Of a DNA stretch of 15,369 bases, positions 13,566 to 15,369 are shown in pieces. The notes under the pieces were generated by a model. The model worked only from the letters and a program-made list of their open reading frames with translations, did no database searches and was not told the origin of the DNA. How positions within the stretch are numbered: the stretch's first letter is position 1; each line of letters begins with the position of its first letter. This DNA comes from Candidatus Peribacter sp. UBA2144 (GTDB lineage Bacteria; Patescibacteriota; Gracilibacteria; Peribacterales; Peribacteraceae): assembly GCA_002328295.1 (NCBI GenBank), contig DCXE01000019.1:1-15369 (forward strand), given 5' to 3'. The position numbers were made by a program, and so were the translations under genes.

Positions 13566-13574
13566 AGAATCTAA

Positions 13575-13907
13575 ATGACTCCCATCCGTAAAAGGAAGCG
13601 CGATCTTGTTAAATGGATTCCGATCTATCTATCCGTTCTTTTTATCGCATTCGTATCCTTATTTGCAATTGATGCCAAATCAATAAGCGATCTGTTTATG
13701 AATCTGTTTCCTAGTTATGTAGTGATGGTAACTACGATCATTTCATGGTTTTTGCCGGTTATCGGAGGTCATTTATTCATAGGACTAGGTGCTGCTTATG
13801 CCGTCGCTGGATGGGGTCAATTCAATATTAAACTGGCATTATTACTGATAATTGGACCACTGTTTTTAATAGGAATATTGTTTATTTTTCAGGCAATAAG
13901 GAAATAA
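13575..13907 (+). CDS. Small three-helix membrane protein (DUF7670-like)
   Basis: 110-residue integral membrane protein with three predicted helices: about 13-33 (KWIPIYLSVLFIAFVSLFAI), 46-80 (two closely packed or one long segment through ISWFLPVIGGHLFIGLGAAYAVAGW) and 87-107 (ALLLIIGPLFLIGILFIFQ). The basic N-terminus suggests cytoplasmic placement. The layout and the P.iGG..fi.lg..Y motif look like a widespread small uncharacterised family (DUF7670-like, recalled from memory). No function is known. It begins almost at its -10 box and ends 71 nt before the ATP-citrate lyase gene; the two are unlikely to be functionally linked. Confidence 0.7.
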   Translation: MTPIRKRKRDLVKWIPIYLSVLFIAFVSLFAIDAKSISDLFMNLFPSYVVMVTTIISWFLPVIGGHLFIGLGAAYAVAGWGQFNIKLALLLIIGPLFLIGILFIFQAIRK

Positions 13908-13978
13908 ATTGATTCCTTTAATACTAGCCTTTTTCGTAGCTTTAGGGCTGTTTTTATGACAAACTTGCCCCCCATTTT

Positions 13979-15337
13979 ATGGCTCAAAAACCGATCAGGG
14001 AAGCACAGGCAAAAGCCCTTATTGCCGCCAATTGGCCTTCTGACCAACCGGGAAGACCCGAGATTCGCTTTGCAGCTGTTGATTCCGGGACTGATCTGAA
14101 TGAGCTTCCAAACTCCCAACCTTGGCTAAGAAACGGGAAAATCGTGGTTAAAGCCGACGAGATGTTTGGCAAGCGCGGGAAGCTGGGATACGTGAAAATA
14201 GCTGAGAATTGGGAAGAGGCTGCCAGTTGGATCTCTGATTATCGCGGTAAAGATGTGATGATTGGAGAGAAGGTGGGCAAACTCAATAATTTTTTGATTG
14301 AGCCTTTTGTTGAACATACATCTGAGTACTATCTGGCATTTACCTGTGAACGGGAGTTCGATGTTATTCACTTCTCAGTAAAAGGAGGTATGGATATTGA
14401 GACCCAAGGAGATGCAATAAAAACTATTCGAGTTCCACTCGGTAGTTCGCCTGAACTAATTAATACGATTCCTCTTTCTCTTCAGCCAACAATACAAGGT
14501 CTATTCCAACTATTTCGTGACCTTGATCTCCCCTATCTTGAATTTAATCCAATTACTGAAGTAGGCGGCAAAGTTTATCTGCTCGATACCGTATCTAGAG
14601 CTGATACAGCTGCAAGTTTCCGGCAAACTAAAAATTGGGGAAATATGGAAGTACCTTTAGGATTTGGAACAGAGATAACTCCGGAAGAACTTCGAATAAA
14701 AGAAATGGATGAAAAAAGCGGAAGTTCACTTAAGTTCGTTTTGCTAAATCCTAATGGAAGAATTTGGACGATGGTTGCAGGAGGCGGAGCTTCAATAATT
14801 TATGCCGATGCAATTACATCTCAAGCTGATCCCAAGGAGCTAGCTAACTACGGCGAATGGTCCGGCAATCCAACTACTGACGAGATGGAAGCTTATACAA
14901 GTGAAATACTTACTCTTGTGGAAAGAAATGCAGACAAAGAACAAGTGATGATAATTGGAGGAGGAATTGCAAACTTTACTGATATCAAGAAGACTTTCGC
15001 AGGAGTGATCAAAGCTCTCAAGAAGCATCAGTCTAATATAAAGAATCTGAAGATATTCGTCAGACGCGCAGGGCCAAATGATGAGGAAGGACTTAAGGCA
15101 CTTCAGGCCGCTTGTAATGAACTGGGAATCTTTTGTGTAACATATGGAGCTGAGCTTTCTATGACTGAAGTTGTTGGGATGGCAGTGGAAGCTCTAAAGC
15201 TGAGAGCTGCAGATGAATTCAAAGAAGAAGTGAATAGTGAAAAGTTAATAGTGAATAGTGCCCCTCCTGAGTTTAATCATAACTACAAACCTGTTGATTC
15301 AATTGCTCCGACAACCTACCCCCCCTCACCAGCTTAA
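13979..15337 (+). CDS. aclB: ATP-citrate lyase, ATP-grasp/citrate-binding subunit
   Basis: 452 residues matching the N-terminal part of animal ACLY (plant ACLA, bacterial AclB by Chlorobium naming). With its partner, this enzyme cleaves citrate with ATP and CoA to acetyl-CoA and oxaloacetate. The ATP-grasp domain (1-240) has IVVKADEMFGKRGKLGYVKI, NNFLIEPFVEH and YLEFNPITEVGGKVYLLDTVSRADT. The citrate domain (245-410) has KSGSSLKFVLLNPNGRIWTMVAGGGASIIYADAI, LANYGEWSGNPT, IIGGGIANFTDI, FVRRAGPNDEEGL and MTEVVGMA, nearly as in human ACLY. The related succinyl-CoA synthetase beta subunit lacks these citrate blocks. The catalytic-His/citrate-synthase-like subunit (AclA) is not in the window; it may follow to the right. 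ACL is unusual for a reduced CPR genome and suggests transfer. The last 35 residues lie beyond the family core and partly come from a dispersed repeat. Start ATG 13979 matches the family N-terminus; no Shine-Dalgarno site. Confidence 0.9.
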   Translation: MAQKPIREAQAKALIAANWPSDQPGRPEIRFAAVDSGTDLNELPNSQPWLRNGKIVVKADEMFGKRGKLGYVKIAENWEEAASWISDYRGKDVMIGEKVGKLNNFLIEPFVEHTSEYYLAFTCEREFDVIHFSVKGGMDIETQGDAIKTIRVPLGSSPELINTIPLSLQPTIQGLFQLFRDLDLPYLEFNPITEVGGKVYLLDTVSRADTAASFRQTKNWGNMEVPLGFGTEITPEELRIKEMDEKSGSSLKFVLLNPNGRIWTMVAGGGASIIYADAITSQADPKELANYGEWSGNPTTDEMEAYTSEILTLVERNADKEQVMIIGGGIANFTDIKKTFAGVIKALKKHQSNIKNLKIFVRRAGPNDEEGLKALQAACNELGIFCVTYGAELSMTEVVGMAVEALKLRAADEFKEEVNSEKLIVNSAPPEFNHNYKPVDSIAPTTYPPSPA

Positions 15338-15369
15338 TTGATAACCACTTTTCACTATTCACTATTAAC
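15230..15369. repeat. Inverted GTGAATAGTG-type dispersed repeat
   Basis: The left copy (15230-15260) consists of GTGAATAGTGAAAAGT then GTTAATAGTGAATAGTG. The right copy (15345-15369, reaching the window end) is its inverse. Perfect arms are 15244-15260 with 15353-15369 (17 bp) and 15230-15245 with 15347-15362 (16 bp), so two registers of pairing compete. The left copy is translated as residues 418-427 of the lyase (VNSEKLIVNS). The right copy lies after its stop. Such repeats recur in some CPR genomes. Confidence 0.85.

Noticed and set aside
1..15369. TGA recoded as glycine, as in Gracilibacteria/Absconditabacteria
   Set aside because: Conserved glycines in the long genes use GGN codons and no frame needs TGA read through; the Gmad2 gene also ends plausibly at TGA.

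Overview
This 15.4 kb window looks like a chromosomal segment of an uncultivated bacterium, most likely a member of the Candidate Phyla Radiation (Patescibacteria). That assignment is inferred from gene style, not from a marker gene. The clues are short intergenic gaps, small lipoproteins of a kind common in CPR genomes (a Gmad2-type one and a chagasin-type one), a NirK-like copper protein, dispersed GTGAATAGTG-type repeats, and an apparent absence of Shine-Dalgarno sites. The standard genetic code fits: no long frame needs TGA read as an amino acid.

Layout. Positions 47-1450 (minus) hold asnS. Positions 1566-2678 hold a small helical protein gene, then the remains of a copper nitrite reductase (NirK). 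The NirK has lost its first cupredoxin domain and is split by a frameshift, but it keeps domain 2 and an extra C-terminal type-1 copper domain. Positions 2759-8544 hold a five-gene glycogen/alpha-glucan cluster on the plus strand: a stand-alone CBM48 glycogen-binding protein, a GT4 glycosyltransferase, a GH57 amylase, a GH15 glucoamylase and a ROK sugar kinase. The last three junctions are tight (2-nt gap, then two TAATG overlaps). Together they would build or bind a glucan, cut it to glucose and phosphorylate the glucose. A structured leader-like region lies between the CBM48 and GT4 genes.

Positions 8545-9786 are a scrambled zone: an operon terminator, a possible small RNA with its own promoter and hairpin terminator, the 3' part of a TPR membrane-protein gene, and the 3' part of a serine recombinase gene. 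These last two meet head to head at about 9340, and both lack their 5' ends. The recombinase tail runs straight into a tRNA-Asn(GUU) gene, which suggests an eroded element once integrated there. asnS and its cognate tRNA are thus both in this window.

Positions 9885-13907 carry small accessory genes: a chagasin-domain lipoprotein, a phosphoribosyltransferase-fold protein, a 33-residue membrane peptide, a Gmad2 lipoprotein, a convergent secreted protein and a three-helix membrane protein. Positions 13979-15337 encode the ATP-grasp/citrate-binding subunit of ATP-citrate lyase. Its C-terminal tail is partly encoded by an inverted dispersed repeat that also closes the window.

A recurring signal is a -10-like hexamer ending only 6-9 nt before the ATG of six genes. 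With the lack of Shine-Dalgarno sites, this suggests widespread leaderless mRNAs.
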